Shown here: piece by piece, positions 12,244 through 24,377 of the stretch
How the letters are laid out: the number at the start of each line of letters is the position of its first letter
Position numbering within the stretch: the first letter of the stretch is position 1
From: Omphiscola glabra
Taxonomy: Eukaryota; Mollusca; Gastropoda; Lymnaeidae
Reading direction: 5' to 3'
Length of the DNA stretch: 64,000 nt
Assembly: GCA_964017045.1 (NCBI GenBank)
Contig: OZ024808.1
Coordinates: forward strand, 10,942,284 to 11,006,283
Notes under the pieces: generated by a model
Seen by the model: the letters and a program-made list of their open reading frames with translations, nothing else
Told to the model about the DNA's origin: nothing
The model's database searches: none
Made by a program: the position numbers and the translations under genes

Positions 12244-13032
12244 ACTGTTTACAGTTGAAGTGAAATTCTTTTACAATTATATTTTAAAAATTTCAAGGCT
12301 GCCTGACACTCAAGCCCTGTAATCGAACGTGACAATGAATCATTAAAGTATGATGAATATTCATTTCATTGACAGCTGATGTCCATGGCTTTGCCCGATC
12401 GATGTGGCAAATCAATTGACGGGTCTCAACTTAACATGTTGCGAACATCAACTTATGGTTGGAAATGGCCAGCAAGTAAAGCTTACCTTATTATGATAGT
12501 ATATCAAATAGTTAGTGGTTTTGTTGTATTTTCCCCGACCAAAGGGAGTTCTTTAACATGGAAAGAAAGAACTTGTTCCGTTAAAAGATATACAGCTTTT
12601 CTAAGTAAGAGAATTTATATTTTTCTATTCTTTTCTAGTATAATATTAACTAAATTTAATTATAGACTGAACAAAAGTAAATACATATGAATAAATTCTT
12701 GTTATCGATGATGACAGACGATTTGTATCAAACCTATAATAATTTTTTGTTTTGTTTTTGTTTGTTTGTTTGTTGTACATGGGATTTATCAATAATACAC
12801 ACTTTTCAATTAAACGTTTTTTTTGTTACATTAATTGATTTTTTTTTTTTCATTTATGTCTTGCAGTTTCCTATTTTAAAAAAAATATAATTTTATTTCA
12901 GATAAGATATGAAGGAGCTGGTTCGTGATTTTCAACGGATCTCTAATTAGTACAAATTTTACTCACCAGTTTTTTTTTTCTTTCAGTTGAAATTTAGATA
13001 TGTGGAAAAGGGTGGATGGTCATTGGCGTAGA
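12244..13032. other. AT-rich non-coding stretch
   Basis: Contains long T runs (12830-12850) and no recognisable coding sequence. A 103-codon frame at 12379-12690 lacks any motif and becomes low-complexity at its end. Confidence 0.45.
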
Positions 13033-13480
13033 CAATGGGTTCCCAAAAGTTTTCAATTCGTCGGCCCAATTTTAGAATTAATGTCTCTTGCCGGTTGTTA
13101 AATGGATAAATTAATTAAAAACACCATTCAGTATAATATATATATAGTAACGTCCGCACAGAAATCTTATGGTTTTATATTAAAAAGAAGAAAAAAAACC
13201 CACAGTATAATAATCAAGATGTGTAGTGTCAGGTCATGTGTCATCTATTTGAACAGTCCACAGACAGCTGTTGTGTATTTCAAATCTAGCAGTATCGTTT
13301 ACCTCTCTTAGCCTTTTTACTAAAAATAAACGACACAGGTGCTACATTTCTGAAGGTGGGCCTTATGTTTCCCCAAAAATGTACATCATATTACTTGTCT
13401 GACACGAAAACTTTGAAAAGAACTTTTTATTTTCAATATAAATAATGGGGCCATTAGCCTTAACATGTCGAGAAACGCTG
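13033..13480. mobile_element. probable decayed non-autonomous hAT element
   Basis: The left end CAATGGGTTCCCAAAAGTTTT resembles the common hAT terminus CAGTGGTTCCCAAAC. It is followed by TCGGCCCAA, also seen in such elements. The right end TGTCGAGAAACGCTG resembles the opposite hAT terminus. No clear 8-bp target duplication was found, so boundaries are approximate. Confidence 0.35.
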
Positions 13481-13860
13481 GTTTAGTTGTCAAATTGAAT
13501 TGGCGTTTGCAAAGGATGGCATTTTCCATTTATTTAAAAACTGCAGTAAGAACAATTCAAGAGAAATTGTGGTTGGACACTGTCCTAGGCACTTCTCAAA
13601 ACCTGAAAAAAATATACCCACAAGAAAGTGTTTCAAATCACAAAACGTATTGTAATTGCTATTATTTATGAGACAACAATCTCCTTATCTTAAGTGTTTG
13701 AATCGCAAATCCTGCTGTAGCGGTTCGTGTGTTAACATATGATGTGTCATGAATTTTAACACGTGACCGTCGACCTTTGACAGTAACTGAAACGACGAGT
13801 ACCATAGTACAATTCATTTTAAAATTTAAACTATTGGTAGCAATGTTTATTCCTAATTAA
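13481..13860. other. non-coding stretch, nothing recognised
   Basis: Short open frame only, with no motif. It precedes a degenerate tandem repeat. Confidence 0.4.
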
Positions 13861-13983
13861 TCATGTTCTTGCCCATGTATTTTCATGTTCTTGCTCATGT
13901 ATTTTCATGTTTTTGTCATGTATTTTCATGACTTTGTCATGTTTTTTCATTCTTTTGTCATGTTTTTTCATGTTTTTGTCAAG
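13861..13983. repeat. degenerate ~20-bp tandem repeat
   Basis: About six imperfect copies of a unit like TTTTTGTCATGTATTTTCATG, drifting in sequence and length between copies. It is non-coding. Confidence 0.7.
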
Positions 13984-14529
13984 ATTTGTGCCTTCTTTTA
14001 TTCCCCTGAATTAGGAAATAACGATACACCGGATATTTAACGAGAAATAAATATGTCGTTAAGGCAAATTAACCATTCAACTCATTTTTGTAAGGGGTAT
14101 TGTTCAGGTAGGCTTCCTTTTCACAACCGACCCTCCCCTTACTCAAAATGTTCTATATTATTAGCACTGAGAGAGTAAAAAACGTTCATGCAGAGAGCGT
14201 CCAGCGTGACGGTTGAACTCAGGTGAAAAGGTTGATAAATTTTTCTTTAGGTGGAGGCACTATTATATTAAGCAATAAAGAGCCATGAGTATGGGTAGTA
14301 AAAAGACTTTATTTTTATATTTTTCATTAAAAGCAAAAACTTAAATTTTACGAGTCCTCAAAGTTTAGCTTTCAGCTCCTTATAATTTTTAAGATCATCA
14401 AAAATACCAACTGCTGAAATGGATTTATCTAAAATTTAAAATTTCAAAGAAGATCCTAAAAAATTGTTCAGATAAGTTTGTATGTACCATATTCAAATGT
14501 TGGCAAAATGCTTGTAGTTTATCTTGTTT

Positions 14530-16706
14530 TAACCAATTCTCCTCTAGCTCAGAGGGGTTTAGATATGTATCAGAATCGCTCATGAGAAGTTGTTGTTCAA
14601 CGATAACAAACCCTGGATCAGCGGAGAAATAAGGGAGGCCATTCTTCACAAGAAAACCGTGTTTAAGATTAACCATCAGGAGTTAAAAAAGCTAACAAAT
14701 TATTGAAGGAAAAAATACATCAGGGTAAAAAGCAATATAAACAAAAAGTCGAAAAATTATTCTGTAATAACAACTCAAAGGCTCGTTTGGCTGGTCTAAA
14801 ACAAATAACAGGATATATTCTATGAATGCTTGTATGTTGAGGACGGGAAGAATTTTGTTAACAACGTAAACGACTTTGACTGTCGTTTAGACAGCCTGGA
14901 CTTTGGAAGTGTACACATTGAGATGATGAATTCATTTAAAGATCGCAATACTACACAGCATGATACTTTCTTGTTCATCGAACAGGCCGTGACTTCGTCA
15001 TTTACCCAAGTGAATGCAGTCAAGGCTTCCAGGCCAGACAAACTAAGTTGTCGGCTCATTAAACTATGCTCAGAGCAGCTCTCCTGCATCTTTTTGTTAC
15101 GTATTTAAGAAATCATATGTAACTCACACTATACCAAAAATTTGTAAAACCTCAGAAATCATAACAATGCCAAAGAAAGATAAGGTAACTTGCAACAAAG
15201 ACTTACATCCTGTCGCACTTACCTCTGTTGTACGTCCTGTCGCACTTACATCTATTGTACGTCCTGTCGCACTTACCTCTGTTGTACGTCCTGTCGCACT
15301 TACCTCTGTTGTACGTCCTGTCGCACTTATCTCTGTTGTACGTCCTGTCGCACTTACGTCTGTTGTACGTCCTGTCGCACTTACGTCTGTTGTAATGAAA
15401 TGTTTTGAGAAACTCATTCTGAGACAAATTTTGAATGAAGAACAGCAAAAACTTGATCCCCCCCTTCCCAATTTGCTCATAAACCTCTTACTATTGTTGG
15501 AGGGACTTTACCATCATCTAGTGAGCCATAAAAAAATGCCAGAGTGCTTTTCTTAGACTTCTCATCGGCATTTAACACTATCCAACCACACCTTATGATC
15601 AAGACACTCTCCTCGTTAAGTGTATATTCAAATATTCAAGCTTGGATACTGTACTTTTTAACAAATCGCCCACACTATGTCAAGGTAACTGACTAATTAT
15701 CTCTAACCATAGAAAAAAGCACTTGGGTGCCACAAGGTTGCATTCTCTACCTTGTCCTGTATTAAATATATACCAATGATATTCAATGCTCAAGCGACAC
15801 TTTTCCAATCCTAAAATTTGCTGATGATACCAACCATCGTTGGCTTAATATATGAAGGAGAAGACTTACAACGCAACTTCTTTACAAGCTTCATCAAAAG
15901 GTACGATGAAAATTTTCTCCAGCTGAATGTCTCAAAAACAAAGGATTTCCGGATGGGGAAACATCAGATTACAAATCTTAACATAAAAAATCAACGTGTA
16001 GAGAAAAATATAGGCATAAAGTACTTAAGAGTCTCCATTAATAATAAGTTAACATGACATGAACATGGCTTAATACTGTATAAGAAATTCAACCAAAGAC
16101 TGCTCCACCTCAAAAACTGTACAATTTCGGCGTAAACAATTGGAAGCCTACTTAATTTCAATATTACCTGCTGGTGTGGGAATTCAACGAATGATATTTA
16201 ACACCGAATAAATAGACCGATTAAAGAAAGCTAATAACATAAATACAGACAAAACATCCTTCCCTTGAAGAACTATTTGAAGAAAGATGTTATTGTAAAA
16301 CAAAAAAACATTTTGGATGATACATCCCGCACCCTCTTCATCTCAGATACTTAGGATCGGCCCGTTCGGGACGAATTCTTTCTCTCAGAGCGAGGACTGA
16401 AATAAAAAAAAATTTTAATTTTCCACAATCTAAACGCATTACCAGCGTGCTCCCCCAGAGGTCACACATCTAAATGAGAACTAATAAGTCCCTGTTATGA
16501 CTAAGGAACTTCACTGAATGGCAGTTTTTGTTCACAAGTGAAATAATTTCATGTAGACATCTTGTGTATAAATAGTTTTAGTTGAAAAATGTGGACTTTA
16601 ATGCAATATCTATTTATTTATGCGCTGAAAATGTATATGTACAATGAAATCAAAAACATTTCCATTTGTTTGGATCAATAAAATAACTTTATCTTATCTT
16701 ATCTTA
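14530..16706 (+). mobile_element. broken jockey/CR1-like LINE (non-LTR retrotransposon)
   Basis: Reverse-transcriptase remnant in several frames. Upstream of RT at about 14600-14800: NNKPWISGEIREA-like and LKQITGYI. At 14830-15108: KASRPDKLSCRLIKLCSEQLS, matching the KAxGPDxLSxRLLKxCAxQLS block. RT1 at about 15167-15430: MPKKDKVTCNKDLHPVALTSVV...MKCFEKLILRQIL. At about 15553-15640: FLDFSSAFNTIQPHLMIKTL. At about 15728: VPQGCI. At about 15815: LKFADDT, the RT catalytic FADD box. Then QLNVSKTKDF and KNIGIKYLRVSINNKLT. The 3' end near 16640-16706 has AATAAAATAACTTTATC followed by TTATC repeats, a tail typical of this group. Stops and frameshifts throughout make it non-functional. Confidence 0.88.
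15206..15394 (+). repeat. 27-bp minisatellite grown from an RT motif (7 copies)
   Basis: Seven head-to-tail copies of a 27-bp unit coding for (R/H)PVALTSVV, exactly seven units long (189 bp). This nonapeptide is the conserved LINE RT motif that is single-copy in related elements; it is followed in frame by MKCFEKL. Because the unit is a multiple of three, the frame stays open on both strands, producing several spurious overlapping frames. The differences are point changes (Ile for Val, Ile for Thr codon, ACC/ACG alternatives). Confidence 0.95.
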
Positions 16707-17678
16707 GTAGCAGAAATAAAAAAGGGCAGGCTACACTTGGCGGCACACTGAGAAGGAATGCAAAATGACAGAGGAATGAAGAGTGTGCACTACCTAAATC
16801 CTAGAGGAAACGGCTCAAAGTTAGACTTTGGCTAGGTTGGATGGATGATAAATATATATATTATGCATGCCTTATGATATAGGCTTTTCCTCAAAGAAAA
16901 GGCTTTAGAAAACTTTACGCAAAAATTTATTTCTGTTTGGCAATGAGCTAATTGAATCAAATGCATTCAAATAAAACTACAACAATTCTTGATTTAAAAA
17001 AATAAACAATTTTTTACTACTTTTGAAAAATTAAAAAATCCTTTAATATTTAGATTTAGTTTAGTATTAGAACATTTTGACAGATTGGGGAACACATGAA
17101 TTTCTATACCTTTGGTCCTTACCTTAAGGCTAAGAATGGATATGCGGCATAGCAATGAGACTACGGAGATGTGAGTGCCGTTATGGCGTTGTGGAGGAGA
17201 GGTGGGATAAAAAATATACCTAAGACGACTTCTTTTTACTTAGTCATTAGTACATTCAAAGTAAGATAAGCAGGTATTTTAAAAATTAATTTTTAAGATG
17301 AGTTATTTTCCTTTGAACCTCTCTTTGTAAATGAATGGTAGGTGCGGGGAATCTTGGGTGGGTTTAATCCTATTATTAGACATTGTCATTAACCACAATA
17401 TAGTTGTTAAGATCCGAAGATGGGAAAGTAGCTATAATATTTAAATGTCTTCAAAATATAATTCATCAAATCTCTTCCAATCTATTGAGATAACACAAAA
17501 AAGTGTTCATTTAAAATTATTGATTTTACTAAGAATTCAATAAAAGGTTTCACAATGCTACAAATCTAAAATGCATTAAAAAGCATTTTAAAATAATTTT
17601 AGTATCTTTAAAATATATTTTGAAAGAAAAGGATTTTTTTATTTTAAATAAATACATAATCATATTCCTCGATGTATA
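16707..17678. other. non-coding stretch
   Basis: AT-rich sequence with no recognisable gene or element, between the LINE 3' end and the 17-bp satellite. Confidence 0.5.
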
Positions 17679-18233
17679 TTGTCTTGTTTTGTCCATGGGC
17701 TTGTATTGTCCATAGTCTTGTATTGTCCATAGTCTTGTATTGTCCATAGTCTTGTATTGTCCATAGTCTTGTATTGTCCATAGTCTTGTATTGTCCATAG
17801 TCTTGTATTGTCCATAGTCTTGTATTGTCCATAGTCTTGTATTGTCCATAGTCTTGTATTGTCCATAGTCTTGTATTGTCCATAGTATTGTATTGTCCAT
17901 AGTCTTGTATTGTCCATAGTCTTGTATTGTCCATAGTCTTGTATTGTCCATGGGCTTGTATTGTCCATAGTCTTGTATTGTCCATAGTCTTGTATTGTCC
18001 ATAGTCTTGTATTGTCCATAGTCTTGTATTGTCCATAGTCTTGTATTGTCCATAGTCTTGTATTGTCCATAGTCTTGTATTGTCCATAGTCTTGTATTGT
18101 CCATAGTCTTGTATTGTCCATAGTCTTGTATTGTCCATAGTCTTGTATTGTCCATAGTCTTGTATTGTCCATAGTCTTGTATTGTCCATAGTCTTGTATT
18201 GTCCATAGTCTTGTATTGTCCATAGTCTTGTAT
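17679..18233. repeat. 17-bp minisatellite (~32 copies)
   Basis: Unit TCCATAGTCTTGTATTG repeated about 32 times with very few changes. Variants include a TGGGC form at the left edge (near 17696) and again near 17950, plus a single CTTG to ATTG change near 17886. Since 17 is not a multiple of three and the unit has no stop in one orientation, all three minus-strand frames stay open (repeating MDNTRLWTIQDYGQYKT). They are not genes. Confidence 0.97.
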
Positions 18234-18234
18234 G

Positions 18235-18325
18235 TAGATTTTGTGTTGTTACATTTTGTATTTTATTGCGCTTCGAGCCTTAATTAGGAATGAAGCGTGT
18301 TGAAATTAACGTTATTATTATTATA
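18235..18325 (+). repeat. 3' tail of an unidentified LINE/SINE
   Basis: The sequence TTGCGCTTCGAGCCTTAATT ... GAAGCGTGTTGAAATTAACG followed by (ATT)n resembles the tail of short retroposons that end in an ATT microsatellite. Only the tail is visible, directly after the satellite. Confidence 0.4.
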
Positions 18326-18429
18326 TGAAACGTAGCGATGTTTCATAGATTCCACTAATTGTAATCTGTTAAAGGCACCAGATACTTTTTGTTTAAAAAC
18401 CTTTGAAAATAACAATTTAATAAAAAAAT

Positions 18430-18745
18430 ATTGTCCGACGCTTCCCCGGAATGGGTGGGGGAAGATATTAGGACGTAAATTTACCATCCCAACTCATAGG
18501 AAAGTCGATCGTGTGCACTGTGTGTTTGCGCAGTGTCAGCCCGACCGGTTGTCCTTGAGTTGGGGCGGCCTCCATCAGAAACCCCGATCGAGCGGAATTG
18601 GGTGGGGGCCATCCTGGCAAAGGAACCTCCAACGTGCTGCTTCGTAGCCTGATTTTTGGGCTTGGGGAGGGTGCTTTGGGGAGGGCATAAGGAGCAATAA
18701 GCTGGACGGCCCACTTATGCTATTTCCTAATGTTACGTTTCAATA
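18430..18745 (+). repeat. GC-rich dispersed repeat, related to the reverse complement of 29157-29470
   Basis: Shares several blocks with the reverse complement of 29164-29472: CGACGCTTCCCCGGAATGGG, GGGGGAAGATATTAGGACGT, AAATTTACC, GATCGAGCGG, GAGGGCATAAGGAGC, GGCCCACTTA and ATTTCCTAATGT. The right end runs into CGTTTCAATAAAAAAAATA, an A-rich tail. It is clearly GC-richer than its surroundings, consistent with a transposed repeat. The family is not recognised. Confidence 0.75.
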
Positions 18746-19418
18746 AAAAAAATATAGAATCGTTATATTGCTGTACACGTTTTGCTTCGGGGGACACTTG
18801 AATTTCCCCGGGGGGATGGGGGGGGCGTACAGTGCACCCTCACCTCGAAGAGATCGCTGAAAGAATCCCTGCTCTCAGTCCTAATAATTTCCCTTCAAAA
18901 AGCCATCATAGAACTAAGGGACGTTTATCTCTTTTCTCAGTAAAAATTTTTCCCTTGAAACGCGAGAATAGAACCAAGGGACATTACAAACCAAACTTAA
19001 AACGAACCGCATTGGCCGTTAAATCCCCCACTACCATTTTACGAGCCAGACATTATATCAACAGTATGAAACTGCTGCGACAAACTGGAAGAGTCTAGAC
19101 ACATGTAGTAAGTCCTTGAAAGCAATCTGTTGTGATTCCGATCTAAGTCTCTTTATAATACTAGTAGCTGGCTACGACTGTCGGTAAGCACATATCCTAA
19201 GTTTTCTCTTGAATGTAATCGGGTGTGTCGTAAGACAGGTGCTTCTTAAACTTTCAAAAATAACCCGGTTTGGTACCAATTTAAATCATGCATTGTTTCA
19301 CGAGATTTACATTTTACTATTGATTTATGCAATGCCATATTAAACCATTGCTTGGTTTGTGTTTTCTTAGTTTCCTTAATTAATTAGCTTCCAAGCTGAA
19401 ATAAAATTACGAAGTGGA
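18746..19418. other. non-coding stretch
   Basis: Contains a GGGG-rich patch around 18788-18830 and otherwise unremarkable sequence. An 88-codon frame (18832-19098) is not recognised. Confidence 0.4.
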
Positions 19419-19525
19419 TGCGTACACCGCAGCGGTGTACCTAGCAAAACCATGGAGTTTGGCCTGCGTACACCGCGGCGGTGTATCTAGCGAAACCATG
19501 GTCCTATTCCTGCGTACACCGCGGC
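19419..19525. repeat. 46-bp hairpin-containing repeat (2.3 copies), parent of the 36-bp satellite
   Basis: Two full units and one partial unit, each with the near-palindrome GTACACCGCGGCGGTGTAC (or GCAGC variant), then CTAGCAAAACCATGG and, in the first unit, AGTTTGGCC. In reverse orientation, removing 10 bp of the palindrome gives the 36-bp unit amplified at 20881-21528. Confidence 0.9.
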
Positions 19526-20839
19526 AAAAATATACCATTGACCTAGTTTTAAGATACGTCCATTGGGTGTAAACGTGTGTGGTCTTGCGGTAGAGTAGAC
19601 GGTAAGTGATCTTATATTATGTGATTTACTAGATGCGGATCGACTTTTACATTTTTTTTCTTCTTCATTTTAATTAAAAGAATATTTTATATTTAATTTA
19701 TTATGTTCATTTGTAACAGTAGTTTTATTAGAATTTTAAAAATATTTTGTAGCAACTGAAATATTTTAAGTATATTTTGAATTTGAAAATAATAAGAAAT
19801 GAGAAACACATAGAAAGTATGAGTATGATATATAGAATATAGGCATTATAGTATAAATTATAGGTCCATCCATTTACGCACTATCACTATGGACGCACTA
19901 TTGATTTTTTTGATATTTTGCATACAGCTGCGGTTGTCGGAGGGGAGATGCGTATTTTTTCCTTTCGCATGATGATAAATTGAAGCTAACCAGCACCTTC
20001 TTCTGACATTATAATTATACGCAGTTCACTTGATACTTGGCTCCTCTACTTCTACCTAATGTGCCGCAGATCCAATGTCTTGTTGCGTGCTATAACAGTG
20101 ATGAGAGTTCACGTGCGCCTAGCAGGCAGCAGTGAAATCTCTCGCACATTTTTAACATGTTTTATTCAAATTATGTTCCTGGATAGTTGGATATTTTTGG
20201 ATCTGAAAGTTTTTTGGACTGTTTAGATTTAGAAGCTGAACTTTTTCCCTCAAAACAAGCTCAGTTGTTTAACAGTGTGTAATTTCTTGACAGGACATTT
20301 TAGGACATCGGAGCGCCGTGAGCATGTTAACATATAGCATGGAAATGAGCGCTATATAAGTACTCAAATAAATCAATCAAAGAAAGTACATTTAATAATT
20401 CTCTTGAATTTCTGACACTCAAATACATCTATTAAAGCCAATTTTAACCTAAACATCTGTGTGTGTGCACAGGTTAGGAAAATGCGTTTCACTTACGAAG
20501 AGGCCAGATACGAACAATAAAATACTAAGAAATGCTTGCTCTTTACAAAAGTGTGGAACTTACCCAAATATCTTCCTCCCAACCCCCAAAATACAAAAAA
20601 ATATGTATATTACCCATTTAAAAAAAAATATTACAGTTTTACAGGAACGTTGACGTTGTTCCCTTGCGTTCATGATGGGCTCAAGCCAATGCGTACAATA
20701 AAAGTATCAGTTCTACTTTTATTTAATCTTGCAGGTATTAAATAATTTTTTAATAAATAGTTTTTAGAGTTTAACATTAATTTTACAAGAACCGCATGCA
20801 TATATATAGTTAAAGACTGGCAAAGGTTTTGCTGCTTTT
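19526..20839. other. non-coding stretch with a possible retroposon tail
   Basis: AT-rich DNA with no gene. At 20310-20385 the sequence TCGGAGCGCCGTGAGCATG ... GAGCGCTATATAAGTACTC followed by AAATAAATCAATCAAAG resembles the 3' ends of several invertebrate LINE/SINE families, so a retroposon fragment is possible. Confidence 0.4.
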
Positions 20840-21549
20840 ACCGCCGCGGTGTACGCAGGCCAAAGACCATGGTTTTGCTAGGTGGTGTACGCAGGCCAAA
20901 CTGAATGGTTTTGCTAGGTGGTGTACGCAGGCCAAACTGAATGGTTTTGCTAGGTGGTGTACGCAGGCCAAACTGAATGGTTTTGCTAGGTGGTTTACGC
21001 AGGCCAAACTGAATGGTTTTGCTAGGTGGTGTACGCAGGCCAAACTGAATGGTTTTGCTAGGTGGTGTACGCAGGCCAAACTGAATGGTTTTGCTAGGTG
21101 GTGTACGCAGGCCAAACTGAATGGTTTTGCTAGGTGGTGTACGCAGGCCAAACTGAATGGTTTTGCTAGGTGGTGTACGCAGGCCAAACTGAATGGTTTT
21201 GCTAGGTGGTGTACGCAGGCCAAACTGAATGGTTTTGCTAGGTGGTGTACGCAGGCCAAACTGAATGGTTTTGCTAGGTGGTGTACGCAGGCCAAACTGA
21301 ATGGTTTTGCTAGGTGGTGTACGCAGGCCAAACTGAATGGTTTTGCTAGGTGGTGTACGCAGGCCAAACTGAATGGTTTTGCTAGGTGGTGTACGCAGGC
21401 CAAACTGAATGGTTTTGCTAGGTGGTGTACGCAGGTCAAACTCAATGGTTTCGCTAGGTGGTGTACGCAGACCAAACTCAATGGTTTTGCTAGGTGGTGT
21501 ACGCAGACCAAACTGAATGGTTTTGCTAGGTACACCGCCGCGGTGTACG
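20840..21549. repeat. 36-bp minisatellite (18 units) bounded by hairpin-bearing units
   Basis: From 20881 to 21528 there are exactly 18 units of 36 bp (GGTGGTGTACGCAGGCCAAA, then CTGAATGGTTTTGCTA). The sequence just outside each end keeps the palindromic form: ACCGCCGCGGTGTACGCAGG at 20840-20860 and GGTACACCGCCGCGGTGTAC at 21529-21548. The last three units carry ACTCAAT or GCAGACC variants. The 36-bp period keeps frames open on both strands (repeat CTQAKLNGFARW on plus, LAKPFSLACVHH on minus), giving false 250-270 aa proteins. Confidence 0.97.
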
Positions 21550-24069
21550 TAGTGCCGGCCATAAAATTAAAAAACTGCAATCGTATTATTGTTTCCCTTT
21601 CTCTGCTGAGCTTTGTCCGTGTGAACTCACAATTGTGAAAATAAAGTCATACCAACTCACTTTGACTTTTCAAGATGTAAGTCTGGGGGGGTGGGGGGGG
21701 GGGAATAATTCTGCAACTAAAATATAAAGAATCTGACTTGCAATAAAATAACTGGCATATGGTGCACCCTTTTTCTAAATGAAAAGCATTTTGGTTTAAG
21801 CTTCGTGGCATTCTTTTTTTTACCCTTTTTTAAGCTCACTCATTAAAGATAACCTTTATTTTATCATGAAACCGTACATTACTGTGTTACACAGCAACTC
21901 ATTCTGTACTGCACAGGGTTCATCTAAGAACATTTTAAAACAGACTACATTGGCAGTTATCAATAAGCTGCTTCCATGAAATGTATACGTTTCATGATTG
22001 CTGCCCTCACTTCAGCAAATTCCCTAGACAGTTTTGATCACAGAACCGTCAGATAAAAAATACAGTGATATGATCTCAAAGTCGGTACAATGTCTATTTT
22101 GACTGCAGATTGTAGTAAAATCATAGTTCATCGAAACGTCAATTTTTATCATAGCGTCATCCTTGGAACGTGATAGGCTGCTCAATGCTTTCTTTTCTTT
22201 TAAACAGTGTTGGACCTTTTCCTGTAACGTTGTGGTCTAGAGTTGTCCCGCAGTATATACCTTGAGGATCCTCGTTCTACAAACAAATGGCCTTCCGTAG
22301 ACAAAAGTTTTAGTGATTTTTTTTAACACTTTGGCTTCCATTTGCGAGGCTGAACTGACTAATTCTTCTCTACAACAACAGCCTTAATTTACATACATTT
22401 GATGTAGTATATCCTACTGGTAGTAAATTGCAGATATTCATATTTTATCCCACAAATATCTTTTTTTGTTTTTTGTTTCTAAGCTTGTAAGGCATCAGCT
22501 TCGCGACTACGAAAAAAAACATAATTTCAGTAAAGCTACATTTTACATGAAAATATAGACAAGACAGAGGAATGGGTGTAAACTAATTTCAACCACTTTC
22601 ATATGACATTCATTTGATACAACTTTGTTACACTTATTACAAATTGGCAATGATGTTTGTTATGTATGTTGACGTTATTGTAAAACCCGTTTGCATTTCA
22701 AACTTTCATAACATTTTTGCACAGTTTTAGGAGATATTTTATGACTTGCCGTTTTTGGAAACCCAATGAGTCTTTATTCGTTTGTTACCTCAAAAACTAC
22801 TCCGTTGTTGAACACTTCATGTTGTAATGCAATTCAACACTCCATGACCTCATACCATTATTGCGAAATAGCATACACTTAAAATATCATTTTGGAGTCG
22901 AAACAGAAGTTTGTAATTCACGTATAAAACGTTTTTCTGTCATTTACTTCATATACCTTTTAAAATACTTGTTTTACTACTCAATTTAATTTCAAAGAAA
23001 CGACGAATTGGGTTGGTGTGTTTAGGTTCACAATGTGTTGACATCATCAGGGCTGCATGCAAGATATCGTCACAAAATGAGCAACTCTTTGTGTAGTCTG
23101 CCTGTTCACTTAAGGTAAGCGAAGAACTTGTTTTGTAGAAATGATTTCATACTAAATATATTTTTGTTTTGTTTTTTCAATAGCTCTATATTTATAAGAA
23201 TAGATTGTTTCGTTATTTTAAGTCTTTAGATAATGTTTTTGATGTCATGCGCAGAGACAGAGGAAAAAAGTTGAGATATATTATTAAATGGAGAAAGTGC
23301 ACTTGCATCGTATGTAGGATTGTTTTAAGTTACATTACATTGAAACGGAAAATCTATATTGCATCAGTTTGGATTATAAATATAAAGTGTATGAATTATA
23401 TGGTGTCATGACAATTATTTTATTCCAATTTGGTTATCTATACCGTGAATTGCGAACCGTCAATGTGAACAAAAGTAAATAGTGATGAAGAGATGCTCTC
23501 CATTGTACCGTACTTCCATAGCACTGCCTGTAATTAAATAATTAGTAAGTATGAGACCGGGTACATGTCAGTTACACGTAGCACAAGAGAAGTGTTAGAG
23601 TTTTGTTTCCTATATTTATTGATCCGGTATTGAATTACACGTTTGGGAAAAAGTGGACACTAGTTTTTGTGTAATGGTAAGTAAAAAATGGATGTCTACT
23701 GTGTGTGGCTAAAGTTTAGCCAGTATATGTATTTACTTAATACAAACTTTGTCACATTTTTGAAGACATTCACATGAAACTTGGGCGTATGTCATTCAAG
23801 TTAGCTTTAGAAAATTCCCATTCAATTCGCTGTTTGGGAAAATAGTTTGAGCTCGTGACAGTTGCCGATAGGTTTGTAGAGCTGAGATGATCATGGCCAC
23901 TAAACGTTATGTCTGGCTACCGTTGTCTCTCTTCATAAGTTTGCTTTATTTTGTGTATTGTCATTTGTTGTATGTGTGGTCATTTGTTGACATCAGTAGA
24001 TTGCGTACATACTGAGGAGGGGGAGAGCTCGTTCCGGAGATGAACTCCCCTTAGTCAGAATAGGTCAAA
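21550..24069. other. non-coding stretch upstream of the TNF-like gene
   Basis: No exon could be supported. It includes G-rich runs near 21686-21703. This region should contain the promoter and 5' UTR of the TNF-like gene if translation starts at 24070, but no core promoter element could be distinguished in the AT-rich background. Confidence 0.4.
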
Positions 24070-24095
24070 ATGGCGGCAACGCATGGATGGCTCAG
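24070..24095 (+). CDS. TNF-like gene, tentative first coding exon
   Basis: ATGGCGGCAACGCATGG in a good start context (caaaATGG), followed in frame by TGGCTCAG and a GT. It leaves two bases of a codon, exactly what the transmembrane exon needs (AG + A gives Arg). The predicted N-terminus is MAATHGWLR. The donor GTTCGA is weak, so another upstream exon is possible. Confidence 0.35.
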
Positions 24096-24343
24096 GTTCG
24101 AAACAATTTCAACAATTTGATGTTGCCTTAGATTCATCAACTATGTCGTGAATGCTGTTAAACTGACTGGTAAATTGCTTTATGATCCATAAAATCATTT
24201 CTTTCACGTTTTTTAGCTTCGCAAGTCTATTTGTGACGCACGAGGGACAATTCTCTGGTATCAAAACTATTTTTTATCAGTTTGATGATGCTCTTATATT
24301 TCAACCAATTTAAGTTGTTTATCAAAATGAAAACATTTTATTT

Positions 24344-24377
<34 letters not shown>

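Noticed and set aside
17550..18223. Three overlapping ~180-220 aa minus-strand frames (MDNTRLWTIQDYGQYKT repeats)
   Set aside because: Pure translation of the 17-bp satellite in all three frames; no unique domain or splice context.
20810..21638. Open frames of 256 and 269 aa on opposite strands
   Set aside because: The 36-bp satellite unit lacks stops in both orientations; both strands open at once is an artefact of the repeat.
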